Shown here one piece after another: positions 17,147-25,788 of a DNA stretch of 64,000 bases. Within the stretch, counting starts at the first letter, position 1. Each line of letters starts with the position of its first letter. The stretch comes from Draconibacterium orientale (lineage in GTDB: Bacteria > Bacteroidota > Bacteroidia > Bacteroidales > Prolixibacteraceae), in the NCBI RefSeq assembly GCF_000626635.1, contig NZ_CP007451.1:2108001-2172000 (forward strand). Direction: 5' to 3'. Made by a program: the position numbers and the translations under genes. The notes beneath the pieces were generated by a model. It saw nothing but the letters and a program-made list of their open reading frames with translations. It did no database searches and was not told the DNA's origin.

Positions 17147-18670
17147 ATGACTGATAAGACAATTAAACGCAAGCATTACATGCTGTTTATTGCGGGAGGA
17201 CTGAGTGTAATACTCTTTTTGCTGTTATTTAATAAAACAGTTGACTACACTTCAACGAACGATTTTTGTAATTCATGTCATGTTCATTCACACGCCGAAA
17301 CCAGTTGGAAATTATCAGTCCATCATAATACACCAAGTGGTGTTTCTGTTAAATGTGTTGATTGCCACTTACCGCCCGAAGATCAAACAGCCCGTTTTTT
17401 AACCCGGAAAGCGTATCATGGTATCCATGATTTGTATGCCTACCTTACAATGGATCCGGAAGAGATTGATTGGGCGGCTAAACGATCGGTTGAAGCATCG
17501 AAACATTTTGTTTACGAAGATGGATGTTTGAAATGCCATACGAATATGTTTCCGTCAACGCTGAATGAACAGGGTTCCTTGCAACATATAAAATATATCC
17601 GCGATCCGGAGAATAATTCGTGTATGCAGTGCCACCATGATGTTGGGCACTACCGCGGAGAAACCAACTTGCTGGTGGGACTGGAAGAGACGGTAGATCC
17701 GGCTGAAATTTTTACCGAGCCTGCTAAAGTAACGGCTTTTGAAACCTTTGAGGAACAGATACCCGGAACGGCGGTATCGTTTAAAATGATTGCCATTCCG
17801 GGTGGTCAGTTTAAAATGGGAAGCCCGGCTGATGAGCATTATCGCGAACGGGATGAAGGTCCGGTGCGCGATGTGGAAGTGGGTAATTTCTGGATGGCAG
17901 AAATTGAAGTTTCGTGGAATGAATACCTGGCCTTTTTTACAGCTACCGGCTCGCAGGGACGAAAAGAAGCTGTAGAAGTTGATGAAGAAACCGATGGCGT
18001 TTCGGGAGCAACACCACCATGGGGAGCACCCGATCAGGGATGGGGAAAAGGAACACGTCCGGCCATTACCATGAGCCATCATGCAGCACAAACGTATTGC
18101 CGTTGGTTAAGCCAGGAAACCGGAAGAAAATACCGCCTGCCAACCGAGGCCGAGTGGGAATATGCAGCGCGCGGAGGAACACAAATGCCCTATTTCTTCG
18201 AGGGGTCGCCTAACGATTTTGAAGCCGATGGATTTATTAAAAAATTATTCGGTAGCAATAAAGAAGTGATCAATCAGTATGTGATATCGCAATTAAACAG
18301 TCCGAATAAAACACAGCAGCCCGATGTGGTTGAGGCCAATCCGTATGGTTTAAAAAATATGCTGGGTAATGTGGCTGAGTTCTGCCTCGATTATTACGAT
18401 CCGCAGGTGTATGGAAAATATCCGAAAGGCGTAGTGAAAAACCCGAGAGGGCCACGCAGCGGAATGGAACATGTAGTTCGGGGAGGTTCGTTCCGCAACT
18501 CGCCAAAAGACTTGCGTGTGGCAGCCCGCGATTTCACTAAAACCGATGCCTGGTTAGTAACCGATCCGCAAATCCCAAAAAGTATCTGGTGGTATTCTGA
18601 TACCAAAAGTGTTGGATTCAGGGTGGTTTGCGAATACAATGAAGAAATGTTAACAACAGAAAAAAATTAA
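17147..18670 (+). CDS. Tetraheme NapC/NrfH-like cytochrome fused to a SUMF1 (FGE-fold) domain
   Basis: The 507-residue fusion has one N-terminal membrane anchor (residues 11-28) and four CxxCH heme motifs: CNSCH (41-45), CVDCH (70-74), CLKCH (127-131) and CMQCH (159-163). This matches NapC/NirT/NrfH quinol dehydrogenases, which pass electrons from the quinol pool to periplasmic partners. From about residue 205 a SUMF1/formylglycine-generating-enzyme fold follows (MIAIPGGQFKMGS, RLPTEAEWEYAARGG, NPYGLKNMLGNVAEFCLDYY, VRGGSFRNSPKDLRVAARD, VGFRVV). The FGE active-site cysteine pair expected near RGGS is missing, so sulfatase activation is unlikely. It is the first gene of a tight operon; the Tat-exported oxidoreductase starts 9 bp downstream. 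Confidence 0.9.
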   Translation: MTDKTIKRKHYMLFIAGGLSVILFLLLFNKTVDYTSTNDFCNSCHVHSHAETSWKLSVHHNTPSGVSVKCVDCHLPPEDQTARFLTRKAYHGIHDLYAYLTMDPEEIDWAAKRSVEASKHFVYEDGCLKCHTNMFPSTLNEQGSLQHIKYIRDPENNSCMQCHHDVGHYRGETNLLVGLEETVDPAEIFTEPAKVTAFETFEEQIPGTAVSFKMIAIPGGQFKMGSPADEHYRERDEGPVRDVEVGNFWMAEIEVSWNEYLAFFTATGSQGRKEAVEVDEETDGVSGATPPWGAPDQGWGKGTRPAITMSHHAAQTYCRWLSQETGRKYRLPTEAEWEYAARGGTQMPYFFEGSPNDFEADGFIKKLFGSNKEVINQYVISQLNSPNKTQQPDVVEANPYGLKNMLGNVAEFCLDYYDPQVYGKYPKGVVKNPRGPRSGMEHVVRGGSFRNSPKDLRVAARDFTKTDAWLVTDPQIPKSIWWYSDTKSVGFRVVCEYNEEMLTTEKN

Positions 18671-18679
18671 AAAAATACC

Positions 18680-20020
18680 ATGAGTAAAGATCAACTATCA
18701 CGCAGGAATTTTCTGGAGAAATCGGCACTAATAGGTGTTGCCGGAGTTATTGGCTTAAATGCACTGAGTTCTTGTAAAAACGCAACAAAAGAAGTTGATT
18801 ACGAGTTTCCCCCGTTGCTTGATCAGGCTCCCGATGGAAAGAAACTGAAAGTGGGATTGGTAGGCTGCGGAAACCGGGGTACCGGTGCTGCGCTGAACTT
18901 TTTGGCTGCGGGGCATGATTTACATCTGGTTGCTCTTGCTGATGTTTTTGAAGATAAGGTTTGGGATTGCCGCGATAAATTATTAAAACAACGTGTTGAA
19001 GTGCCGGAAACCAACTGTTTCTGGGGATTCGATGCTTATAAAAGTTTGTTGGATGTGGATTTGGATGTAGTAATTTTGGCTACACCTCCGCATTTTCGCC
19101 CTATGCATTTTGATGCTGCGGTGCAGGCAAAAAAACATGTATTTCTGGAAAAACCTGTTTGTGTTGATCCCGTTGGAGCGCGCCAGATAATGGCCACTTC
19201 AAAAAAAGCGGAAAGCATGGGCTTATCGGTTATTACCGGAACTCAGCGTCGCTACAGCCGCGATTACCTCGAAACTTACCGCCAGGTGGCATCGGGAGCG
19301 ATTGGTGATTTGGTGTCGGCAAAAGCCTACTGGCTGCAGTCGCATGTCTGGTTCCGCACCCGCGAAGAAGGCTGGAGCGATATGGAATACATGCTGCGTA
19401 ACTGGAACAGTTTCTGTTGGTTGGGCGGCGATCATATTCTGGATACACACGTTCATAACATCGATATTGTAAACTGGTTTATGGGAAAAACACCGGAATC
19501 TGCAATTGGTTTTGGCGGACGTCACCGAAGGTTAACCGGCGACCAGTACGATTTCTTTAGCATCGATTTTGATTTTGGAAATGGTATTTCGTCACATAGT
19601 TTTTCGCGTCAGATTGATGGTTGTGCCAACCAGCTTGGCGAAGTGATCATGGGAACTGAAGGTTACACGAATTGTAAAAATACGGTCTTCAACCACGATG
19701 GTTCGGTGAAATGGACCTACGAATATCCGAAAAATAAGGATGGCCGTTCTACCGGCGTTGTAGCGGTTTCGCCATACGTGCAGGAACACATTCACCTGGT
19801 AACTTCTATACGTACAAACAAGCCGGTGGTTGAGGCATACCGCACTGCCGAATCAACATTAACAGCGGTTATGGGACGAACAGCGGCTTACACCGGGCAA
19901 AAAGTAACCTGGGAAGATATGATGTCTTCGAACGAAAAGCTGGGACCTAAGAAGTACGAAATGGGACCGGTTGACATGGAATTTCCGGTACCGTTGCAAG
20001 GGACACAACATAAAGCATAA
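18680..20020 (+). CDS. Tat-exported Gfo/Idh/MocA family oxidoreductase (lipoprotein)
   Basis: The 446-residue protein begins with a twin-arginine signal (SRRNFLEKS, residues 7-15) ending in a lipobox-like LSSC. The NAD(P)-binding Rossmann region starts with KVGLVGCGNRGTG, and the family EKP motif appears as FLEKPVCVDP. LDTHVHNIDIVNWFMG carries the conserved catalytic-type histidine region. Export by Tat implies folding with a bound cofactor before translocation, as in glucose-fructose oxidoreductase and GH109-type enzymes. The substrate is presumably a sugar or glycoside, but nothing in the sequence specifies it. It sits between the cytochrome-SUMF1 fusion (9 bp) and a glycosyltransferase (9 bp), so coupling to the heme protein as electron acceptor is plausible. 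Confidence 0.88.
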   Translation: MSKDQLSRRNFLEKSALIGVAGVIGLNALSSCKNATKEVDYEFPPLLDQAPDGKKLKVGLVGCGNRGTGAALNFLAAGHDLHLVALADVFEDKVWDCRDKLLKQRVEVPETNCFWGFDAYKSLLDVDLDVVILATPPHFRPMHFDAAVQAKKHVFLEKPVCVDPVGARQIMATSKKAESMGLSVITGTQRRYSRDYLETYRQVASGAIGDLVSAKAYWLQSHVWFRTREEGWSDMEYMLRNWNSFCWLGGDHILDTHVHNIDIVNWFMGKTPESAIGFGGRHRRLTGDQYDFFSIDFDFGNGISSHSFSRQIDGCANQLGEVIMGTEGYTNCKNTVFNHDGSVKWTYEYPKNKDGRSTGVVAVSPYVQEHIHLVTSIRTNKPVVEAYRTAESTLTAVMGRTAAYTGQKVTWEDMMSSNEKLGPKKYEMGPVDMEFPVPLQGTQHKA

Positions 20021-20029
20021 AAGTAGCAT

Positions 20030-20947
20030 ATGAAACTATCCGTTGTTATACCATTATTTAACGAAAGCGCCGTTTTATCGCTGCTGATAAACGAATTGCA
20101 CCATAACCTGATGACTTTGGGTGAAGCTTTTGAAGTGGTTTGTGTTGACGACGGAAGTGCCGACGATACACTTCAGCAGCTTCTTGAAATGAAAGCGGAG
20201 AAGCCCGAGTTGAAAGTGGTATCGCTGTCGCGGAATTTTGGATTGCAGGCTGCTATTGCTGCCGGTTTGGAATATACCAAAGGCGAGTATGTGGTAGTAA
20301 TGGATGGCGATATGCAAGATCCGCCAGAGCTGATAAAAGAGCTTTTCAAAAAAATAAGTACCACCAAAGGCGATGTGGTTTCGGCCGTTCGTTCGGAGCG
20401 CGGCGAAAAGTTTAGTAAACGTTTTTACATCAACGTATTTCATAAAATTTTCCGGAATATTTCGGAAGAACAACAGCTGGAGCAGGCCGGTAACTTTTGT
20501 ATAATGAGCCGCAGAGCAGTTTCAGCCATATTAAAGTTTACCGAGCAAAACCGTTATTTCCCGGGTATCCGGAATTTTATCGGTTTTCAGCACGACACTA
20601 TTGTTTACAATCGTCCGGATAGAGCCGAAGGCCAGGCCAAAATGACCAGCAAAAAATTGTTTGCGCTGGCCGCTGATGCTATTTATTCGTTCTCGAAATG
20701 GCCCATTAAACTGTGTTTGTATTTGGGATTGCTGGGCGTGGTAGTTTTTCTGTTGGCCATTGTTTATACGCTGATTTCAAAATTTACAGGTTTGGCACCA
20801 ACTGGTTGGTCGTCAACCTTGTTGGTAATCAGTTTTTTTGGATCGGTGCAACTTACTTTTTTGGGACTTATTGGCGAATACATTTACCGCATTTACAAAG
20901 AGGTGCAAAAGCGCCCGGTTTACCTGGTAAAGGAGGTTTATGAATAA
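20030..20947 (+). CDS. Family 2 glycosyltransferase, DPM1/GtrB-like, with two C-terminal membrane helices
   Basis: This 305-residue enzyme has a GT-A catalytic domain: LSVVIPLFNES at the start, VDDGSADDT for nucleotide-sugar binding, SLSRNFGLQAAIAAGLEY, and the metal-binding MDGDMQDPPE. Two hydrophobic segments (about residues 228-250 and 262-285) anchor it in the inner membrane. Proteins of this type transfer a sugar from UDP- or GDP-sugar to polyprenyl phosphate, producing a lipid-linked donor for a periplasmic GT-C enzyme. The next gene, overlapping by 8 bp, encodes such a polytopic GT-C-like protein, which supports that pairing. The sugar is not predictable. Confidence 0.9.
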   Translation: MKLSVVIPLFNESAVLSLLINELHHNLMTLGEAFEVVCVDDGSADDTLQQLLEMKAEKPELKVVSLSRNFGLQAAIAAGLEYTKGEYVVVMDGDMQDPPELIKELFKKISTTKGDVVSAVRSERGEKFSKRFYINVFHKIFRNISEEQQLEQAGNFCIMSRRAVSAILKFTEQNRYFPGIRNFIGFQHDTIVYNRPDRAEGQAKMTSKKLFALAADAIYSFSKWPIKLCLYLGLLGVVVFLLAIVYTLISKFTGLAPTGWSSTLLVISFFGSVQLTFLGLIGEYIYRIYKEVQKRPVYLVKEVYE

Positions 20948-22883
20948 ATTAACCGACATATTAACTGCACGCAATGTGTTTCGCATCAGCTTATTTGTGG
21001 CTGCTGTAATCTTGCTGTTGTTAGCGCCTAAGGCTGCTGTTAATGTCGATGAAATGTTGCATTACCCGCACGCCAAACGAGTGGTAAACTGGTACTTTAC
21101 CGGTGGCGAAGATGTTTCGTGCCTGGATACTCCGGTTCACAACCTGAAATATTACGGTCAGTCGGTTGACAATCTCACAGCTTTAGTTAATCGCGTGTTC
21201 TCCATTGAGAATGAATTCCAGACAAGGCATTTTACAGGGGCTGCATTTTTCTTTTTCCTGTTGCTTTTTGCCGGTTTGCTCGGAAAAGAAATAAGTAACT
21301 CGTATTGGGTAGCCGCAACTGTGGTTTTATCGCTGATGCTCACACCACGTTTGTTTGGTCAGGCATTTGGCAACTTAAAAGATATTCCGTTTGCAGCCGG
21401 TTATGTGGCCGGCATTTGTTTCATAATAAAATACTTAAAACAATTTCCGAAAGTGAACCGGAAAACAGTGATTGGCCTTGGACTGGCCATCGCTTTTACC
21501 TGTTCGGTGCGCATTGGCGGATTAATACTGTTTGCCTATCTTGCATTGGGAATTGTGGTACTCATTCTTTCGAAGCCTTTTTTACTTAAATATATCGTTT
21601 CAACTAAATCTTGTTTTGTAAGGTTACTGGGCCAGTGGCTGGTAATAGTACTCGCAGGTTATTTCCTCGGACTATTATTCTGGCCCTTTGCCTTGCATGA
21701 CGTGGTGCGTCATCCGCTCGAAAGTTTATCGGTAATGGAGCACTACAAAATCAGCATTAAACAGTTGTTCGAAGGCGAGGTCATCTGGAGCTCATCGCTG
21801 CCATGGCATTACCTTATAAAATGGATTTTAATAGCAACACCCGAGTTTGTTTTACTCGGGATCCTATACTTTGGAGCCTTTTTAACCTATAAATTTTCTA
21901 AACCATTAAGCGAACAACTCAGCATTGAGTTGTTCGTGTTTTTTACACTACTTTTCCCGGTGGTGTATGTAATTGTTATCGGAGCAAACCTATACAGCGG
22001 GATGCGGCAAATGTTGTTTGTGCTCCCGGTAATGGTTGTTTTGGCAGTGACCGGTTTATTTCAATTCGCAAAATTAGGTATTAGCAAGAAGGTGAAAATT
22101 CCGGCAGTGGCGCTGTTTTTTTTGTTGATGATATTGCCCTTTCAACATCAGGCGAAAACTTTTCCGGCAGATTACATTTATTTTAATGCCATTTCGGGAG
22201 GAAACAAAGCGGCGTGGAGTAATTACGAGTACGATTATTATTTCCATGGAATGAAAGAGGCGACGGATTATTTAATTGCCGAAATTGGCGATAAGGAAGC
22301 CATAGTAGCGATGAATTGCCAGTTGCCAAATTATTTCGAGAAGAAATCCAACATCGATTTTCAATATACGCGCTACCTTGAACGGAGCTCGGTAGATTGG
22401 GATTATGCTTTGTTTGGCGTAAATTATATTTATCCGTATTTGCTGAAAAACGATACATGGCAATCTTCCCGAATTGTAAAAACCTTTTATCATAAAGGTA
22501 ATCCGCTGGTGGTACTGTTGGAAAGACAGTCGAAGGAGGATTATAAAGGGATCGACTTGTTGAAGCACCGACACTGGGACGAAGCCGAAGTATTATTAAA
22601 AAAGGAACTGGAAACAGATCCCAATAATGTTTGGATGTTTGTAAATTTGGCGAATTTGAAACTGGCACAACGCAAATATGCCGAGCTTGACGAACTGTTA
22701 GCGGATGGAAGGGCAATACATCCTTATTACGAGCCGTTGTATTTGATTGAAGCGCAAAAGTTTTTTGATCAGGGTAAGTTTGACGAAAGTTTTGCAGTTT
22801 TAAACGAGTTGATTGAAGTGAATCCGCGCTACAAAAATGCGGCAGCACTGCTTAAGAAAGTAAAAGAGAAATTAAATAAATAA
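20940..22883 (+). CDS. Polytopic GT-C/ArnT-like glycosyltransferase with C-terminal TPRs
   Basis: The 647-residue protein has about ten membrane helices from residue 15 to 405. The first periplasmic loop contains an acidic pair in NVDEMLHYPHA, the position of the catalytic DE/DD motif of GT-C transferases that use polyprenyl-phosphate sugars. A soluble region follows, ending in TPR-like helices (about 535-645: WDEAEVLLKKELETDPNNVWMF, then ESFAVLNELIEVNPRYKN). It overlaps the preceding GtrB-like gene by 8 bp. The pair probably moves a sugar across the membrane and onto an extracytoplasmic acceptor. The acceptor may be a product of this same operon, but this is inference. Confidence 0.78.
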   Translation: MNKLTDILTARNVFRISLFVAAVILLLLAPKAAVNVDEMLHYPHAKRVVNWYFTGGEDVSCLDTPVHNLKYYGQSVDNLTALVNRVFSIENEFQTRHFTGAAFFFFLLLFAGLLGKEISNSYWVAATVVLSLMLTPRLFGQAFGNLKDIPFAAGYVAGICFIIKYLKQFPKVNRKTVIGLGLAIAFTCSVRIGGLILFAYLALGIVVLILSKPFLLKYIVSTKSCFVRLLGQWLVIVLAGYFLGLLFWPFALHDVVRHPLESLSVMEHYKISIKQLFEGEVIWSSSLPWHYLIKWILIATPEFVLLGILYFGAFLTYKFSKPLSEQLSIELFVFFTLLFPVVYVIVIGANLYSGMRQMLFVLPVMVVLAVTGLFQFAKLGISKKVKIPAVALFFLLMILPFQHQAKTFPADYIYFNAISGGNKAAWSNYEYDYYFHGMKEATDYLIAEIGDKEAIVAMNCQLPNYFEKKSNIDFQYTRYLERSSVDWDYALFGVNYIYPYLLKNDTWQSSRIVKTFYHKGNPLVVLLERQSKEDYKGIDLLKHRHWDEAEVLLKKELETDPNNVWMFVNLANLKLAQRKYAELDELLADGRAIHPYYEPLYLIEAQKFFDQGKFDESFAVLNELIEVNPRYKNAAALLKKVKEKLNK

Positions 22884-22905
22884 TACGAATTAAAAATTTA
22901 AAGAA

Positions 22906-23151
22906 ATGAAGAGAGTAATTGCAATGATCGGATTGTTTATTATGAGTTTACCAACCATGTTGCTGATGGCGCAAGACCAGGGAACATACATTGATAATTT
23001 GGGCGCTCAGGACAGTTCGTATTTGGAAGAAGTGCCGTTGGCCGGTGCTGAACAAGCTTCAGGTTCCAACTCAACTGTAATCATTATTATTGTTGCTGTT
23101 GTAGTTATCGCAGCAGCTGTTTTCTTTTTTATGAAGAAAAAGAAAAAGTAA
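22906..23151 (+). CDS. Small single-pass membrane protein of unknown function
   Basis: I do not recognise a family. The 81-residue product has an N-terminal signal peptide (through about residue 22, ending LLMAQ), a short acidic exposed segment of about 30 residues, one very hydrophobic helix (STVIIIIVAVVVIAAAVFFF) and a terminal run of five lysines. The topology should be N-outside, C-inside. It begins 22 bp after the GT-C/TPR gene, and the next feature is a strong terminator, so it is the last gene of the cytochrome-SUMF1 operon. Its layout recalls small membrane subunits or a membrane-anchored acceptor, but no function can be assigned. Confidence 0.7.
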   Translation: MKRVIAMIGLFIMSLPTMLLMAQDQGTYIDNLGAQDSSYLEEVPLAGAEQASGSNSTVIIIIVAVVVIAAAVFFFMKKKKK

Positions 23152-23300
23152 TACCAATTGTTCTTTAAAGTGCCGTTAGGAATTTTAAAGTTACAATGGT
23201 TTATGCCGATTTTACAATAAAGGAGCAAACTGAACAGAGTGAAAGTGTGCGACAATTTATTGTTACATCGGTGTAATGTAGTGAAGTCTGATTATAAAAA

Positions 23301-23328
23301 AACCGGCTTAATTTAAGCCGGTTTTTTT
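23301..23328. terminator. Terminator ending the 17.1-23.2 kb operon
   Basis: AACCGGCTTAA (23301-23311) and TTAAGCCGGTT (23313-23323) are perfectly complementary about one central T. A T run follows and an A run precedes it, so it can act on both strands. Confidence 0.85.
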
Positions 23329-23438
23329 ATGGTAAGATGTTTAATGAAATGGTTCTGTGGTTGTCGGGCTGCTTATTGCCAGGAATTACTCACACCCGTA
23401 ATCATATTTTAAACGCCCGAAAAATGCCACTTTTAGGC

Positions 23439-23666
23439 ATTAACAAATGTTTAAGCCCCTAAAAAATACTTTTTGTACACTTAAACAAATGGTTAAGCCT
23501 TTCCAAAATACTTTTTACTGCCTTAAATAAATGTTTAAGCCTCTCCGAAATACTTTTTGATGCCTTAAACAAATGTTCATGCCGTGAAAAAACATTTTTT
23601 TATACCTTAAACAAATGGTTATGGCATGTTTTAGGGGTAATTAGGGGCTTAAACAAATGTTTACGC
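23439..23666. repeat. 42-bp tandem array with TTAAACAAATGTTTAA cores
   Basis: The core hexamer CAAATG (TAAATG in unit 3) starts at 23444, 23486, 23528, 23570, 23612 and 23654, an exact 42-bp period across six units. Units share a near-palindrome CTTAAACAAATGTTTAAGCC, and the first four also share an AAATACTTTTTG-like second half. A degenerate seventh copy lies near 23695. On the minus strand one frame is open from about 23599 to 23459 and spells a heptad-like pattern (KHLFKAV, KSILERL), but it has no ATG. Confidence 0.88.
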
Positions 23667-23730
23667 TATTAAAAAATAAAAAGTGGGCTATTAACATCTG
23701 TTCACGTGATGATTGCCTGACTTTTTGCCT

Positions 23731-23769
23731 AAAATAGCCGGAATCGTATTTCCGATTCCGGCTATTTTT
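23731..23769. terminator. Strong bidirectional terminator hairpin
   Basis: A perfect 16-bp stem (23731-23746 with 23753-23768), rich in CCGGAATCG, has a 6-nt loop and A/T runs outside. It could terminate gltX, whose stop is 180 bp away on the minus strand. The remainder up to 23948 shows nothing else. Confidence 0.75.
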
Positions 23770-23948
23770 ATAAAGGTACTATATAAACTAATAGCAATAG
23801 CTGCATCAAAATTTATTGACTCACCCGGATTGGGCCTCTTTTCATATAGAGACGGAATGAGGGGGAGTTAACTGTAAATTTGCAGTAGTTTCATTGCTGT
23901 GGTGATTCCTGAGAATCATGAATGTTTTTTGTGTTAATGTGCTGTCGG

Positions 23949-25475
23949 TTATATAGTTTCGATTGCCGTTTTTATACGTGCAATGCTTTCGTCTTTACCC
24001 AGCAGCTCGCAAATTACAAACAAATCGGGGCCCATATTTCCACCAACAAGCGCCAGTCGCAGTGGATTCATAATGGCACCAAATCCCCATTCTCTTTCGC
24101 TCATAAATGCCGAGAAAACTTCTTTTATGGCATCGGCTTTCCAGTTTTCAACGGTTTCAAAAACGTTTACTATTTCAGTTAACTGGGCTGATGTATTTTC
24201 TTTCCAGCGCTTTTTCACTGTTTTTTCGTCGTACTCGGTCGGAGCCACAAAAAAGTAACTGCTTTGGTCCCACAATTCGGCAACAAATTCGCAACGTTCT
24301 TTAATTTCAGCAACTACGGCATTTATTTTTTCATCCGAAGCTTCCACGCCTTTCTCTGCCAATACCGGTTTGAATAACCCGGCAAGTTCCTCTACGGATT
24401 TTCCCTGGAAATAATGTTTGTTAAACCACTTGGCTTTTTCCGGATCAAAACGCGATCCCGATTTCACTACGCGTTCCAAACTAAAGATTTCTCCCAGTTC
24501 TTCCAGCGAGAAAAATTCCTGCTCTGTTCCCGGGTTCCAGCCCAGTAAGGCCAACAAGTTGATAAATGCCTCAGGGAAATAACCGTCTTCGCGGTATCCG
24601 CGCGAAACATCGCCGGTTTTCGGATCAGTCCACAGTAAAGGGAAAACAGGGAATCCCAGTTTGTCGCCATCGCGTTTGCTGAGTTTTCCTTTTCCAACCG
24701 GTTTTAAAATTAGCGGAAGATGCGCAAAACGTGGTTGGGTTTCTTCCCAGCCCAACGCTTTATACAATAAAACGTGCAGCGGCATCGATGGCAGCCACTC
24801 TTCGCCACGGATAACGTGCGAAATCTCCATCAAATGGTCGTCAACCACATTGGCAAGGTGGTAAGTTGGCATTCCGTCCGATTTAAAAAGCACTTTGTCG
24901 TCGAGACTTTTTGTGGTGTTAAAAGTTACGTTGCCACGAATCAGGTCGGTTTCCGAAACGTCGGTATCCGCGGGCATTTTAAAGCGAATTACATAAGCCT
25001 CGCCTGCTGCTATTTTTTGCTGAACTTCTTCTTCCGATAAGTTGAGCGAGTTATTCAGCTTGTCGCGTGTGCCAATTCCGTACGAGAAAGTTTCTTTATT
25101 GGCTTCGGCTTCTTTACGCAAAGCATCAATCTCCTCTGAAGTGTCGAAAGCATAATACGCCCAGCCGCTTTCTACCAGCTGATCGGCATATTTCTTATAC
25201 AACTCTTTCCGCTCACTCTGGCGGTAGGGGCCAAAATCGCCTCCAATGCCCGGGCCTTCAACCGGTATTAATCCGCACCAGTTCAGGCTTTCAATAATAT
25301 AATCTTCGGCACCCGGAACAAAACGGGTTTGGTCGGTATCTTCAATTCGGAGTATAAATTCGCCACCATGTTTCTTTGCAAACAGGTAGTTGAATAAGGC
25401 TGTTCGAACACCGCCCATGTGCAATGGTCCGGTCGGACTTGGGGCAAATCGTACCCGTACTTTTTTGTCGCTCAT
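23949..25475 (-). CDS. gltX: Glutamyl-tRNA synthetase
   Basis: The enzyme charges tRNA-Glu in the cytoplasm. I start it at the ATG at 25475 (MSDKKVRVRFAPSPTG); the frame is open for another 25 codons upstream, but the conserved protein begins here and the -7 box lies within the upstream stretch. The HIGH motif is in SPTGPLHMGG (residues 13-22) and KMSKS reads KLSKR (264-268). RIEDTDQTRF and the C-terminal anticodon-binding helices are normal, giving about 508 residues. It is monocistronic. Confidence 0.96.
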   Translation of the reverse strand: MSDKKVRVRFAPSPTGPLHMGGVRTALFNYLFAKKHGGEFILRIEDTDQTRFVPGAEDYIIESLNWCGLIPVEGPGIGGDFGPYRQSERKELYKKYADQLVESGWAYYAFDTSEEIDALRKEAEANKETFSYGIGTRDKLNNSLNLSEEEVQQKIAAGEAYVIRFKMPADTDVSETDLIRGNVTFNTTKSLDDKVLFKSDGMPTYHLANVVDDHLMEISHVIRGEEWLPSMPLHVLLYKALGWEETQPRFAHLPLILKPVGKGKLSKRDGDKLGFPVFPLLWTDPKTGDVSRGYREDGYFPEAFINLLALLGWNPGTEQEFFSLEELGEIFSLERVVKSGSRFDPEKAKWFNKHYFQGKSVEELAGLFKPVLAEKGVEASDEKINAVVAEIKERCEFVAELWDQSSYFFVAPTEYDEKTVKKRWKENTSAQLTEIVNVFETVENWKADAIKEVFSAFMSEREWGFGAIMNPLRLALVGGNMGPDLFVICELLGKDESIARIKTAIETI

Positions 25476-25496
25476 TGTTCTTTCTTTATTTTGGCG

Positions 25497-25529
25497 CAAA
25501 GATAAGAATCTTGTGTTATTAGTAGGCAA
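25497..25529 (-). promoter_or_regulatory. gltX promoter
   Basis: On the minus strand TATCTTTG (25504-25497) fits TAnnTTTG and a TTG (25529-25527) lies 22 bp upstream of it. This supports the downstream start at 25475. Confidence 0.6.
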
Positions 25530-25788
25530 TAAGCAAAATTCAATAGGCAAATTGAAGTCGATAATATTGGTCGCTTATTGAATCACATGGTGGAGAATCG
25601 AGAATCCGGAGAAATATGTGCCACGTGGAGCAGGATAATAATCGGCAGTAAGCAAACTGGCGATAGGAAATGCTTAACCTAAGGCTTTTTTCTACTGCCA
25701 ACTGACCAAAAGAATCTGCCTTTTATCAATGTTTAGTATTATTGCTTTCCATTACTTTGCACTATGGTTTAACAAACAATCGAAAATC

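Noticed and set aside
17147-18670. Sulfatase-activating FGE function
   Set aside because: The catalytic cysteine pair is absent and no sulfatase gene occurs in the window.
23459-23599. Small protein encoded on the minus strand of the 42-bp array
   Set aside because: The frame is open for 47 codons but has no ATG and the neighbouring units carry stops; kept only as a clue to repeat origin.
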